A DNA stretch of 64,000 nt. Origin: Allobosea sp. 47.2.35 (GTDB lineage: Bacteria; Pseudomonadota; Alphaproteobacteria; Rhizobiales; Beijerinckiaceae). Numbering within the stretch: position 1 is the first letter of the stretch; each line of letters opens with the position of its first letter. The stretch lies in contig NZ_JANLGI010000019.1 of the NCBI RefSeq assembly GCF_024655635.1, positions 52,950-116,949 of the forward strand, given 5' to 3'. The position numbers were made by a program, and so were the translations under genes. This document shows, in pieces, positions 55,022 through 63,945 of this stretch. Below the pieces are notes generated by a model. The model was not told where the DNA came from. It ran no database searches and saw only the letters and a list, made by a program, of their open reading frames with translations.

Positions 55022-56302
55022 ATGAAGCTCGACGTCTGGCTCCGGCAGCAAAAGATCGCACGCAGCGCCTTTGCAAAGCAGGTCGGCCTGTCGCCGGCCA
55101 GCGTGACCGCGCTCTGCAACGATCCCGCTGCCTGGATCTCCCGCGAAAGCGCCGAGCGCATCACCGCCGCCACCGGCGGCGCCGTCACCCCCAATGATTT
55201 TCTCGGCCTGTCCGGGCCGCGCGAGGCTGCCATGTCCAACAATGTCGCCGAGACCATCGATGCCTTCGCCCGCGGCGAGATCGTCATCGTCACCGATGAC
55301 GATGATCGCGAGAACGAGGGCGATCTCATCGTCGCAGCCTCGCTCTGCACGCCGGAGAAGATGGCCTTCATCATCCGCAACACCTGCGGCATCGTCTGCG
55401 CGCCGCTGACCGCGAGCGAGGCGCGCCGCCTGCGGCTCGATCCGATGGTGTCCTCGAACGACGCCCCGCTTGGCACAGCCTTCACCATCACGGTCGATGT
55501 CAAGCATGGGCTGACCACCGGTATCTCGGCCGAGCAGCGCACCAACACGGTCCGCGCGCTCGCCAACGGCAATATGGGCGCCGCCGACTTCGTTCGCCCC
55601 GGGCATGTCTTCCCGCTCATCGCCAAGGATGGCGGCGTGTTGATGCGCTCCGGCCATACCGAAGCCGCCGTCGATCTCTGCAAGCTCGCCGATCTCCCGC
55701 AGGTCGGCGTCATCTGCGAGCTCGCCAATGACGACGGCACGGTGATGAAGGGCGCGCAGATCACCGCCTTCGCCGAGAAGCACGGGCTGAAGCAGATCAC
55801 GGTGGCGGACCTGATCGCCTATCGCCAGTCGCGGGAGAAGCTGGTCGAGCGCGTGCATTCCTTCCCGGTCAAGACCGAGTTCGGCGACGTGACCGGCCAT
55901 GTCTACGTCACGCCCTTCGACAACACCCAGCACTTCGCCTTTGTCATGGGCAAGCTCGGCGATGGTGAGAAGGTTCCGGCCCGCCTGCACCGTGCCGATG
56001 TCGTCGCCGACGTGCTCGGCGGCGCCGGCTCGATCCAGTGCGCGCTGCGTCGCTTTCAGCAGGAAGGCAAGGGCGTGCTGATCTATCTGCGCGACGGCAG
56101 CGCCGGCGTGCCGATCAAGGCTGTCGACGAGGAAGGCTCGGATGCGCTGCGCAGCCAGCAATGGCGCGAAGTGGGGCTCGGCGCCCAGATCCTGCGCGAT
56201 CTCGGCGTCCGCTCGATCGTGAACCTCGCCTCGTCGCCGCGTTCCTTCGTCGGCCTCTCCGGCTTCGGCATCGAGATCGCCGGCACGGCACCGCTGGAGT
56301 AA
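55022..56302 (+). CDS. ribB: 3,4-dihydroxy-2-butanone-4-phosphate synthase, HTH-RibBX fusion
   Basis: A 426-residue protein in three parts. Residues 1-62 form a Cro/CI-like helix-turn-helix (WLRQQKIARSAFAKQVG, then LSPASVTALCND). Residues 71-275 are RibB, with the acidic metal site in TDDDDRENEGDL and RPGHVFPL. Residues 280-426 are a GTP-cyclohydrolase-II-like domain that lacks the zinc cysteines: where RibA has CDCG, here is GGAGSIQCALRR. That is the RibBX type, active only as RibB. An internal ATG at 55232 with GAGG 5 bases upstream could give the form without the HTH. The N-terminal domain may bind the dyad at 54950. Confidence 0.9.
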   Translation: MKLDVWLRQQKIARSAFAKQVGLSPASVTALCNDPAAWISRESAERITAATGGAVTPNDFLGLSGPREAAMSNNVAETIDAFARGEIVIVTDDDDRENEGDLIVAASLCTPEKMAFIIRNTCGIVCAPLTASEARRLRLDPMVSSNDAPLGTAFTITVDVKHGLTTGISAEQRTNTVRALANGNMGAADFVRPGHVFPLIAKDGGVLMRSGHTEAAVDLCKLADLPQVGVICELANDDGTVMKGAQITAFAEKHGLKQITVADLIAYRQSREKLVERVHSFPVKTEFGDVTGHVYVTPFDNTQHFAFVMGKLGDGEKVPARLHRADVVADVLGGAGSIQCALRRFQQEGKGVLIYLRDGSAGVPIKAVDEEGSDALRSQQWREVGLGAQILRDLGVRSIVNLASSPRSFVGLSGFGIEIAGTAPLE

Positions 56303-56318
56303 GCGCGGCGCCCGGCGC

Positions 56319-57248
56319 TCAACCCTCCATCAGCGCCGAGACATGGACGGCGGTCGATTTCGCCAGCGCGTCGAGATCGTAGCCGCCCTCCAGCACCGAG
56401 ACGATCCGGCCGCCGGCGTGGCGGTCGGCCGCTGCCATCAGCTTCTGGGTCGCCCAGGTGAAATCCGCCTCGCGCAGGTTGAGGCTGGCGAGCGGGTCGC
56501 GCCAATGCGCGTCGAACCCGGCCGAGATCACCACGAGATCGGGCCGGAAGGCGTCGAGGCGCGGCAGGATCGCGGTCTCGAAAACATCGCGGAATTCGTC
56601 GGAGCCGTCGCCGGCCCGCAAGGGTGCGTTGACGATCGTGCCCTGCGTGCCACGTTCCATGGCCGAGCCGGTGCCGGGATAGAGCGGCATCTCGTGGACG
56701 GAGGCGTAGAGCACGCTGGCATCGTCCCAGAAGATATCCTGCGTGCCATTGCCGTGATGGACGTCCCAGTCGATGACGGCGACGCGTTCGGCGCCATGCG
56801 CCTTCTGCGCGTGGCGCGCCGCGATCGCGGCATGGTTGAAGAAGCAGAAGCCCATGGCGCGCTCGCGCTCGGCATGGTGGCCGGGCGGGCGCATCGCGAC
56901 GAAGGCATTGCGCGCCTTGCCGGCCATCACCTCGTCGACGGCCGCGACCGCGCCGCCGACGCCGCGCAGCGCCGCCTCGATCGTGCCGGGCGACATTAGC
57001 GTGTCCGCATCGACCTGGACGAAGCCCGCCGCAGGGGCGGATGCGATCAACGCCTGCGCATAGGACTCAGGATGACAGAGCGCGACCTGCTCGAGCGTGC
57101 CGAGCGGCGCTTCGAGCCGAATCAGTGCCGCGAATCGCTCGGCCTCGAGCGCCTGCTCGACCGCCTTGATCCTGTCGGCGCATTCGGGATGGCCCGCCGG
57201 CATCGCATGCGCGAGGCTCGCCGGATGGGTGAAGAGCAGGGTCGTCAA
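56319..57248 (-). CDS. histone-deacetylase-family protein (acetylpolyamine amidohydrolase-like)
   Basis: A 309-residue zinc-dependent deacetylase of the arginase/deacetylase fold. The charge-relay His pair is in RPPGHHAERERAMGFCFFNH, split at residue 140; metal ligands are D and H in IDWDVHHGNGTQ and the Asp in ISAGFDAHWRDPL. The start TLLFTHPASLAHAMPAGHPE is typical. Bacterial members deacetylate small molecules such as acetylpolyamines or act in acetoin use (AcuC). Convergent with ribB, 16 bases apart. Confidence 0.92.
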   Translation of the reverse strand: MTTLLFTHPASLAHAMPAGHPECADRIKAVEQALEAERFAALIRLEAPLGTLEQVALCHPESYAQALIASAPAAGFVQVDADTLMSPGTIEAALRGVGGAVAAVDEVMAGKARNAFVAMRPPGHHAERERAMGFCFFNHAAIAARHAQKAHGAERVAVIDWDVHHGNGTQDIFWDDASVLYASVHEMPLYPGTGSAMERGTQGTIVNAPLRAGDGSDEFRDVFETAILPRLDAFRPDLVVISAGFDAHWRDPLASLNLREADFTWATQKLMAAADRHAGGRIVSVLEGGYDLDALAKSTAVHVSALMEG

Positions 57249-57470
57249 AGCCGGTTACCCCTGCAGCAAGTCCGCCTGAAACGTCATGCGTGGCCGCTTT
57301 GCCACGCCAAACGGCCTTCTGAGCCCCGGAAACGGAACCTGATTGCACCATGGCCGTTTGAGGCCTAGTGCTTCGCCGAGCCGCCGCTTTTGGGGAAGCG
57401 CTCTGGCGATACGAAGCGTTAACGTTCGATTCATCATAAAGGCTGCCTTCGGGTCGGCTGGGTGGAGGCT

Positions 57471-58067
57471 ATGAAGAAGACCGTTTTCGTCGCGCTGGCG
57501 CTGTCCACCCTGCTGGGCGCCTGCCAGTATAAGAGCTTGGCCGCTCCGGAGCTGTCAGCCCGTGACGCGGAATATATCGCGCTCGTCCCCAAGTTCGACA
57601 CCTACTTGCCTTATCTCCCCTACGAGATCGCCGATCCGACCGGGCAGCCGCCCGGCACGATCTACATCGATACCAGGGAAAAGTTCCTCTATCTCGTCCT
57701 GCCGAACAAGAAGGCGATCCGCTACGGCGTCGCCACCGGCGAGGAGGCCTATGGCTGGACCGGCGAGGCTGTCGTGCAGCGCAAGGCGGAATGGCCGCGC
57801 TGGACGCCGCCGGCCGAGATGATCAAGCGCTGGCCGCATCTGAAGCCGGTGGCCGGCGGCATGAATGGCGGTCCGGACAATCCGCTCGGCGCGCGCGCGC
57901 TCTATCTCTACCAGAACGGCCAGGACACGCTCTATCGCATCCACGGCACCAACGAGCCCGAGACGATCGGCCGCTCGGCCTCCTCGGGCTGCATCCGGAT
58001 GCGCAATATCGACGTGATCGACCTCTTCAACCGCGTGCCCGCGGGCGCGAAGGTCATCGTCGTCTGA
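57471..58067 (+). CDS. L,D-transpeptidase (YkuD domain), lipoprotein
   Basis: A 198-residue probable lipoprotein: signal with lipobox LLGAC, Cys near residue 18. The YkuD domain covers about 60-198 and has the full catalytic motif in HGTNEPETIG followed by SASSGCIRMRN, with Cys as nucleophile. Such enzymes form 3-3 cross-links in peptidoglycan or attach outer-membrane proteins. The ATG has GGTGGAGG 3 bases upstream. A strong terminator follows. The 222 bp upstream (57249-57470) contain no gene I can support. Confidence 0.92.
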   Translation: MKKTVFVALALSTLLGACQYKSLAAPELSARDAEYIALVPKFDTYLPYLPYEIADPTGQPPGTIYIDTREKFLYLVLPNKKAIRYGVATGEEAYGWTGEAVVQRKAEWPRWTPPAEMIKRWPHLKPVAGGMNGGPDNPLGARALYLYQNGQDTLYRIHGTNEPETIGRSASSGCIRMRNIDVIDLFNRVPAGAKVIVV

Positions 58068-58093
58068 GCGATGGGACGAGCCGGAGAATTCAG

Positions 58094-58124
58094 CGGGCGG
58101 CCTTCGGGCCGCCCGTTTTCGTTT
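58094..58124 (+). terminator. rho-independent terminator of the L,D-transpeptidase gene
   Basis: A 9-bp perfect stem CGGGCGGCC (58094-58102) and GGCCGCCCG (58107-58115) closed by the stable tetraloop TTCG, followed by TTTTCGTTT. Confidence 0.9.
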
Positions 58125-58140
58125 GGACGAGCCGAGCCCA

Positions 58141-58176
58141 AGAAAAAGGCCGGTGGGAGCACGCTCCGCACCGGCC
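58141..58176 (-). terminator. rho-independent terminator for the small gene 58204-58413
   Basis: Arms GGCCGGTG (58148-58155) and CACCGGCC (58169-58176) with an inner GGAGC/GCTCC stem make a long hairpin. In the minus direction it is followed by TTTTTCTT. It lies 28 bp after the small gene's stop codon and terminates only on that strand, which is direct support for transcription of the small gene. Confidence 0.85.
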
Positions 58177-58203
58177 AAGTCATGGGGTCTCGAAGGGGAG
58201 GTT

Positions 58204-58413
58204 TCAGTCGATGAAACCGTGGCGGAGAACGCCGGGCAGGTCGCCCCTGCGCGCTTCGCCGTGCTGCTTCAACGCAGGCGACATCTGTCGGGTTCCCGCG
58301 GCGACCGCCTGAAGCGCGATCGGGCGGAAGAGGGTCGCATAAGTCGCCCGCGCCGTGGCGTCGTGGAAACTCTTGCGGACCGGCGTCGGGGTATGGGCGT
58401 CGCGTTGAAGCAT
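58204..58413 (-). CDS. small protein of unknown function, 69 residues
   Basis: A 69-residue basic protein that I do not recognise (it begins MLQRDAHTPTPVRKSFHDA and ends GVLRHGFID). It is a likely real gene: the ATG has a textbook ribosome site (CAGGAGC, 3-4 bases upstream), and a rho-independent terminator acting on the same strand follows within 30 bp. The predicted structure is mostly helical around residues 16-42, with no membrane segment or Cys. It is a free-standing transcript; promoter not identified. Confidence 0.65.
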   Translation of the reverse strand: MLQRDAHTPTPVRKSFHDATARATYATLFRPIALQAVAAGTRQMSPALKQHGEARRGDLPGVLRHGFID

Positions 58414-58567
58414 GGCTCCTGACTCAAGCTGTGAACCTCGTGCCGGCGGCTCGCGCCAGCCGACCCCTCCATCTCTGACACCTGATCGGGACGGCGCCGG
58501 GGCGCCACTGTGATCTGTTCGTGGCGTTTTCCGGCGGGGATCCCGGATTCCGCCTTATTGCTGAACG

Positions 58568-58597
58568 CGAAAAAAGGCCGGGCGCTGCCGCCCGGCC
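58568..58597 (-). terminator. rho-independent terminator of the class III aminotransferase gene
   Basis: A perfect 9-bp stem GGCCGGGCG (58576-58584) and CGCCCGGCC (58589-58597) with a 4-base loop; on the minus strand it is followed by a TTTTTT run. It lies 27 bp past the aminotransferase stop. Confidence 0.9.
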
Positions 58598-58623
58598 GTC
58601 AATCTTCCCGCGATATCAGGCGT

Positions 58624-60000
58624 TCAGGCGAAGAGGCCTTCGGCCTTGGCCCAGTTCAGCGTCTTGTCGAGGGCGCGCTCGCAGCGGTTGAACATTTCCT
58701 CGATCTCGGCCTCGTTGATCACGAGCGGCGGGCAGAAGGCGAGGCGGTCGCCCATGGCGCGGGTGATGAAGCCCTCTTCCAGCGCATAGGCCACGGCCTT
58801 GGCGCCGACGCCCTTCTTTCCCTCGAACGAGGCCTTGGTCTGCTTGTCCTTGACCAGCTCGGCGCCGCCGATCAGGCCGACGCCCTTGGCCTCGCCGACG
58901 AGCGGATGCTCGGCGAGCTTGTTCAGGCGGCGCAGGAAGGTCGGCGAGACCTTCTCGACATGGTCGACGATCTTCTCGCGCTGGTAGATCTCCAGCGTCT
59001 TCACCGCCACCGCGCAGCCGACCGGGTGGCCGGCATAGGTGTTGCCGTGGCCGAAGGTGCCGATCTTGCGGCTCTGGTCGACGAGAACGTCATAGATCTT
59101 GTCGTTCATCATCACGGCGCTGAGCGGGAAATAGGCCGAGGTGATCTGCTTGGCGAGCGAGATCGAGTCGGCGTTGAGCCCGTAGGTCTCGGTGCCGAAC
59201 ATCTTGCCGGTGCGGCCGAAGCCGGTGATGACCTCGTCCGAGATGAACAGCACGTCGTACTTGGCGAGCACGGCGTTGATCTTCTCGAAATAGCCCTCCG
59301 GCGGGATGATCGCGCCGCCGGCGCCCATCACCGGCTCGGCGATGAAGGCGGCGACCGTGTCCGGTCCCTCGCGCAGGATCATTTCTTCCAGCTCGGCGGC
59401 CAGCCGCGACGAGAAATCCTGCTCGCTCTCGCCGGGCTCGGCGAAGCGGTAATGGTGCGGGCAGGAGGTGTGCAGGATGCCCGGCAGCGGCAGGTCGAAA
59501 TCGATATGGTTGTTCGGCAGGCCGGTCAGCGAGGCCGAGGCGACGGTGACGCCGTGATAGCCCTTCAGCCGCGAGATGATCTTCTTCTTCTGCGGGCGGC
59601 CGAGCGCGTTGTTGAGATACCAGACGATCTTGACCTGGGTGTCGTTGGCGTCGGAGCCGGAGGCGCCGTAGAACACCTTGGAGATCGGAACCGGGGCGAT
59701 CTCCTTGAGCTTCTCGGCGAGCTCGATCGCCGGATCGTGGCTGCGCCCGCCGAAGATATGGGTGAAGGGCAGCTTCTTCATCTGCTCATAGGCGGTCTCG
59801 ACCAGTTCCTGGTTGGAATAGCCGAGCGAGGTGCACCAGAGCCCCGCCATGCCCTCGATATATTCCTTGCCGGCGGAATCGTAGACATAGATGCCCTTGC
59901 CGCTCTCCAGCACGAGCGGGCCCGTCTGCCGATGCGTGGCGAGGTTGGTATAGGGATGGACGAGGGTCTCGATATCCCTGACGGCGACATTCGACAGCAT
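58624..60000 (-). CDS. class III aminotransferase (omega-aminotransferase type)
   Basis: A 458-residue PLP enzyme. The PLP phosphate loop is GASGSDAND, the cofactor-stacking region LKGYHGVTVAS, the Asp that holds the pyridine N is in FISDEVITGFGRTG, and the catalytic lysine is in SLAKQITSAYFPLSAV. The sequence MAGLWCTSLGYSN with Trp and Cys near the active site is typical of the group that includes omega-amino acid:pyruvate and putrescine/GABA transaminases. The amino donor is not certain. Start ATG behind GGGAGCC; own terminator. Confidence 0.93.
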   Translation of the reverse strand: MLSNVAVRDIETLVHPYTNLATHRQTGPLVLESGKGIYVYDSAGKEYIEGMAGLWCTSLGYSNQELVETAYEQMKKLPFTHIFGGRSHDPAIELAEKLKEIAPVPISKVFYGASGSDANDTQVKIVWYLNNALGRPQKKKIISRLKGYHGVTVASASLTGLPNNHIDFDLPLPGILHTSCPHHYRFAEPGESEQDFSSRLAAELEEMILREGPDTVAAFIAEPVMGAGGAIIPPEGYFEKINAVLAKYDVLFISDEVITGFGRTGKMFGTETYGLNADSISLAKQITSAYFPLSAVMMNDKIYDVLVDQSRKIGTFGHGNTYAGHPVGCAVAVKTLEIYQREKIVDHVEKVSPTFLRRLNKLAEHPLVGEAKGVGLIGGAELVKDKQTKASFEGKKGVGAKAVAYALEEGFITRAMGDRLAFCPPLVINEAEIEEMFNRCERALDKTLNWAKAEGLFA

Positions 60001-60157
60001 GATGGGCTCCCGGCTCTGTTTAATATTCTTTCCAGCATACGCCGATATGACCGCAAATGTTGAGCGATTTTGGCGCAGGGGACGGTAGACTCTGCCGCAG
60101 GGCGAGCGAAACGGAAAGGGTGCGCGCCAAACGGGCGTGGCGGCCCGTCCGGGCGGC

Positions 60158-61621
60158 TCAGCCGACGACCGGCGGCAGGGTGAAACGGCCGCCGAGTTCC
60201 TCCAGCATCGCGCCGACGGCGACAGCCGTGCGGTCCTCGCCGAAGGGCGCGATGATCTGCACGCCGAGCGGCAGGCCCTCGCGCGAGCGCATGACCGGAG
60301 CCGACAGGGCCGGCAGGTCCGCCCCCGTGGCAAGCGCCGCCCAGAGCAGGAAGTCGAGATAGGGCCTCGGCTCGCCGTTCACGATCAGGCGCCGCGCATG
60401 GATGTCCGGCCCGTGGTCATGCGGGATCGCGGCGACCGGCGCCGGCGGGCAGAGCACGACGTCGTAATGCGTGAAGAAGCTCGCCCATTGCCGCTTCTGG
60501 GCGCGGCGGCGCTGGTCGATCTGCTGGTAGAAGCCGGGTGTCATCCGGGCGCCGCGCGCCTGCAGGGCCTGATGCGACAGGTCGTTCGGGCTGAAGCGCG
60601 AGGCTAACGCCTGGATGCGGGCGCGCACCTTCGGCGGCAGGCCGTAGGCGACGACGGCATGATTCAGCAGCGCATAGACCTCGAACGCGTCGGCAAAGCG
60701 GATCGAGGGGCGCGCCGTTTCGTCGACGATCGCGCCGGCCTCGGCCAGGCGGCGCGCGGCCTCGCGCACGGCGCCGGACACCTCCTGATCGACCGGCGCG
60801 AAAGGATCGTCGGCCCAGAGCGCGACGCGCAGGCCCTTGGCGTCGGTCCGGCGCGGCTCGGGTAGGATGGGCGCGGGCAGGGCGGTGTCGCGTGGTCCGG
60901 CGATCACCCGCAGGATCAGGTCGAGGTCGTCGGTGGCGCGCGTGATCGGGCCGGCAACCATCAGGTCGACATTGCGGAGCGTCCGCCGTTCCGGCGGCGG
61001 CGGGATCGCGCCCCAGGTCGAGATCAGCCCCCAGCTCGTCTTGAGCCCGAAGACGCCGCAGGCATGGGCCGGCCAGCGGATCGAGCTGCCGAGGTCGGAG
61101 CCGAGTTCGAAGGCGCTCATGCCGGTCGCGACTGCCACGGCTGCACCGCCCGACGAGCCGCCGGGCGAGCGCGTCTCGTCCCAGGGGTTGTTGGTCACGC
61201 CATGAGCCGGGTTGTAGCTCTGGAAATCGCCGGAGAAGACCGGGACATTCGTCTTGCCGATGATCACCGCACCGGCGGCTCGGAGCCTCGCGACGGGAGC
61301 GGCATCCTCGGTCGGCACGCGCTCGCGATAGGCGGGCAGGCCACCGGAGGAGGGCAGGCCGGCGACGTCGAAGGCGTCCTTGATCGTGATCGGCAGCCCT
61401 TCGAGCGGGCGGGCCGTGCCGTTGGCGATACGCTCATCCGAAGCTTTCGCCATGGCGCGGGCGGCATCGCGATCCTCAGCCACGATCGCGTTGAGGCGCG
61501 GGTTCAGCGCATCGATGCGGGCGAAGGTTGCCTCGAGCAGGTCGGTGGCGCTGAAGCAGCGGGCAAGCAGCGCCTGACGTAGGGCGGTGGCGGAGGCGGT
61601 CAGGTCGATGCCGTCAGCCAT
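60158..61621 (-). CDS. amidase (amidase signature family)
   Basis: A 487-residue enzyme with the Ser-cisSer-Lys triad of amidases: the Lys in ITIKDAFDVAG (about residue 83), and the Gly/Ser-rich region SPGGSSGGAAVAVATGMSA with FELGSDLGSSIR supplying both serines. It hydrolyses an amide to acid and ammonia, substrate unknown. It lacks the other GatCAB genes nearby, so it is not likely to be GatA. The MarR gene lies 6 bases upstream on the same strand, implying co-transcription. Confidence 0.9.
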   Translation of the reverse strand: MADGIDLTASATALRQALLARCFSATDLLEATFARIDALNPRLNAIVAEDRDAARAMAKASDERIANGTARPLEGLPITIKDAFDVAGLPSSGGLPAYRERVPTEDAAPVARLRAAGAVIIGKTNVPVFSGDFQSYNPAHGVTNNPWDETRSPGGSSGGAAVAVATGMSAFELGSDLGSSIRWPAHACGVFGLKTSWGLISTWGAIPPPPERRTLRNVDLMVAGPITRATDDLDLILRVIAGPRDTALPAPILPEPRRTDAKGLRVALWADDPFAPVDQEVSGAVREAARRLAEAGAIVDETARPSIRFADAFEVYALLNHAVVAYGLPPKVRARIQALASRFSPNDLSHQALQARGARMTPGFYQQIDQRRRAQKRQWASFFTHYDVVLCPPAPVAAIPHDHGPDIHARRLIVNGEPRPYLDFLLWAALATGADLPALSAPVMRSREGLPLGVQIIAPFGEDRTAVAVGAMLEELGGRFTLPPVVG

Positions 61622-61627
61622 CGCGGC

Positions 61628-62092
61628 TCACTCGGCATCGACGGCGCGGGCGAGGTCGCGCCAGACCAGCACGAGCCGGTCGAGCTCGGCGAGGTCGTCG
61701 GGCTTGAGCTTGCCGAGCGTGCTGGCGACGAAATCGCGCTGGGCGGCAATGCCGGCCTCGGCGAGGCGGCGGCCTTCCGGCGTCAGGTGCATCGCATAGG
61801 AGCGACGGTCGCCGGCGATGGCGCGGCGCTCGACCAGCCCGGCCTGCACGAGCCGGTCGACGAGGCCCGAGACATTGCCCTTGGTGACATAGAGCTTTTC
61901 GGCCAGCTCGCTCTGGCTGATGCCCTCCTGCTCGGTCAGGGTCGAGAGCAGGTCGAATTGCGGGATCGAGAGGCCGAGCGTGCGGATGCGCGCCGTCATC
62001 TGCATCAGCATGCGCTGGTGCAGCCGCATGAAGCGGAACCAGACACGGTCCGGTTCCGTGGCGGCCGGCTGAACGGCTTTCGCTGCGGTCAT
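61628..62092 (-). CDS. MarR-family transcriptional regulator
   Basis: A 154-residue MarR-type regulator. The winged helix contains SIPQFDLLSTLTEQEGISQ, SELAEKLYVTKGNVSGLVDRL split at residue 82, and the wing RRAIAGDRRSYAMHLT. It starts behind GGGGGAAA and is divergent from an acyl-CoA ligase with 128 bp between, while the amidase follows directly. MarR proteins often sense aromatic or fatty acid ligands, so control of both neighbours is plausible. I found no clear palindrome in the gap. Confidence 0.92.
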   Translation of the reverse strand: MTAAKAVQPAATEPDRVWFRFMRLHQRMLMQMTARIRTLGLSIPQFDLLSTLTEQEGISQSELAEKLYVTKGNVSGLVDRLVQAGLVERRAIAGDRRSYAMHLTPEGRRLAEAGIAAQRDFVASTLGKLKPDDLAELDRLVLVWRDLARAVDAE

Positions 62093-62220
62093 CGCGTTTC
62101 CCCCGCTCTTCGAAGGATCAGACCTAAACCATCTCGCGCGCGCAGGCGAGCCTTCGATCGGATGACTTCCCTTTCGCGGAAGCCGGTCGCTATCCTCCGG
62201 CAAAACGGATCTGGGAGGAC

Positions 62221-63852
62221 ATGCGCATGCTCGGCCTGATGCAGGACTGGCCCCTTCTGCTCCACCGCATCATCGATCACGCCGCCATCCAGCACGGCAC
62301 GCGCGAAGTGGTGAGCCGCGCCGTCGAGGATGGCGCTCTCAGGCGACGCAGCTATGTCGCGATTCGCAGCCGCGCCCTGACAGTCGCGAAGCGTTTGCAG
62401 CGTCAGGGCATTGCGCTCGGCGACCGGGTCGCGACGCTCGCCTGGAATACCGATCGCCATCTCGAGCTCTGGTACGGCATCAGCGGCATCGGCGCGATCA
62501 CGCATACGGTCAATCCGCGCCTCTTCCCCGAGCAGATCGCCTGGATCGTCAATCACGCCGAAGATCGGTTGCTTTTCCTCGACCTCACCTTCGTGCCGAT
62601 GATCGAGGCGATCCAGGACAAGCTGCCGACGATCGAGCGCTACATCGTCCTGACCGACGCCGCGCATATGCCGCAGACCGGCCTCAAGGGCGCCGTCGCC
62701 TATGAGGACTGGCTGGCCGAGGCCGATGACGATTTCGCCTGGGGCCGCTTCGACGAGAACATGGCGGCCGGGCTCTGCTACACCTCGGGCACGACCGGCG
62801 GGCCGAAGGGCGTGCTCTATTCCCACCGTTCGAACGTCCTGCACGCGCTCGCCTGCGCCGCGCCTGACTATATGGGCCTGTCGGCGCGCGACACGGTGAT
62901 GCCCGTCGTGCCGCTCTTCCACGCCAATAGCTGGTCGCTGGCCTATTCCGCGCCGATGACCGGCGCCAAGCTGGTGATGCCGGGCGCCCGGCTCGACGGC
63001 CCCTCGCTGCACCAGCTGCTGGAGGAGGAGGGCGTGACGATGACGGCCGCGGTGCCGACCGTCTGGCTCGGCCTGCTCCAGCATCTGGAGGCGACGGGCG
63101 GCGGGCTCTCGACGCTGAAGCGCGTCGTCATCGGCGGCTCGGCCTGCCCGCGCGCGATGACCGAGGCCTTTGAGCGGAAGTTCGGCGTCACCGTCGCCCA
63201 TGCCTGGGGCATGACCGAGATGAGCCCGCTCGGCTCCTTCTGCTCGCTGAAGCCGGTCTATGAAGGCCTATCGGGCGACGCGCTCTACGATCTCAAGGTC
63301 AAGCAGGGCCATCCGCCCTTCACGGTCGAATTCCGGCTCACCGACGATGCCGGCGCGGACCTGCCCTGGGACGGCAAGACCTTCGGCCGGCTCAAGGTGC
63401 GCGGGCCAGCGGTCGCTGGCGCCTATTATCGCAACGAGGAGGGTATTCTCGACGATCACGGCTTCTTCGACACCGGCGATGTCGCGACCATTGACCCTGC
63501 CGGCTACATGCAGGTCACCGACCGCTCCAAGGACGTCATCAAGTCCGGCGGGGAATGGATTTCCTCGATCGATCTCGAAAACCTGGCCGTCGGCCATCCC
63601 GATGTCGCGGAAGCGGCAGTGATCGGCGTTGCTCATCCGAAATGGGACGAACGGCCGCTGCTGGTGATCGTGCCGAAGCCGGGGCGCAAGCCGGGCAAGG
63701 ACGAGATGCTCGCCTTCATGACCGGTAAGATCGCGAAATGGTGGCTGCCGGACGATGTCGTGCTGGTCGAGGCGATTCCTCACACCGCGACCGGAAAGAT
63801 CCAGAAGACCAAGCTGCGCGAGATGTTCAGCGATTACCGGCTGCCGGGGTAA
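62221..63852 (+). CDS. acyl-CoA synthetase (AMP-forming), AlkK-like
   Basis: A 543-residue acyl-CoA ligase. The P-loop motif is [16 protein letters not shown], the ATP/acyl motif [12 protein letters not shown], the Asp-containing GDVATID and the hinge [16 protein letters not shown], with the catalytic lysine in [11 protein letters not shown]. The N-terminal [17 protein letters not shown] is like medium-chain ligases of the AlkK group. It probably activates a medium-chain or aromatic acid with ATP and CoA. Good ribosome site (GGGAGGAC). Control by the divergent MarR protein is likely. Confidence 0.93.
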   Translation: MRMLGLMQDWPLLLHRIIDHAAIQHGTREVVSRAVEDGALRRRSYVAIRSRALTVAKRLQRQGIALGDRVATLAWNTDRHLELWYGISGIGAITHTVNPRLFPEQIAWIVNHAEDRLLFLDLTFVPMIEAIQDKLPTIERYIVLTDAAHMPQTGLKGAVAYEDWLAEADDDFAWGRFDENMAAGLCYTSGTTGGPKGVLYSHRSNVLHALACAAPDYMGLSARDTVMPVVPLFHANSWSLAYSAPMTGAKLVMPGARLDGPSLHQLLEEEGVTMTAAVPTVWLGLLQHLEATGGGLSTLKRVVIGGSACPRAMTEAFERKFGVTVAHAWGMTEMSPLGSFCSLKPVYEGLSGDALYDLKVKQGHPPFTVEFRLTDDAGADLPWDGKTFGRLKVRGPAVAGAYYRNEEGILDDHGFFDTGDVATIDPAGYMQVTDRSKDVIKSGGEWISSIDLENLAVGHPDVAEAAVIGVAHPKWDERPLLVIVPKPGRKPGKDEMLAFMTGKIAKWWLPDDVVLVEAIPHTATGKIQKTKLREMFSDYRLPG

Positions 63853-63883
63853 AGAGCTGGCCCGGCCCGCTGCCTGGAAACGC

Positions 63884-63909
63884 GAACGGCGCCCGAGAGG
63901 GCGCCGTTC
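63884..63909. terminator. bidirectional terminator between ligase and chemoreceptor genes
   Basis: An 11-bp perfect stem GAACGGCGCCC (63884-63894) and GGGCGCCGTTC (63899-63909) closed by the GNRA tetraloop GAGA. It lies 31 bp after the ligase and 36 bp after the chemoreceptor stop. T content around it is low, so strength is uncertain. Confidence 0.7.
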
Positions 63910-63945
63910 CGATATTCTGGTCATGCCATTCCGGAGGCTGTTGCC

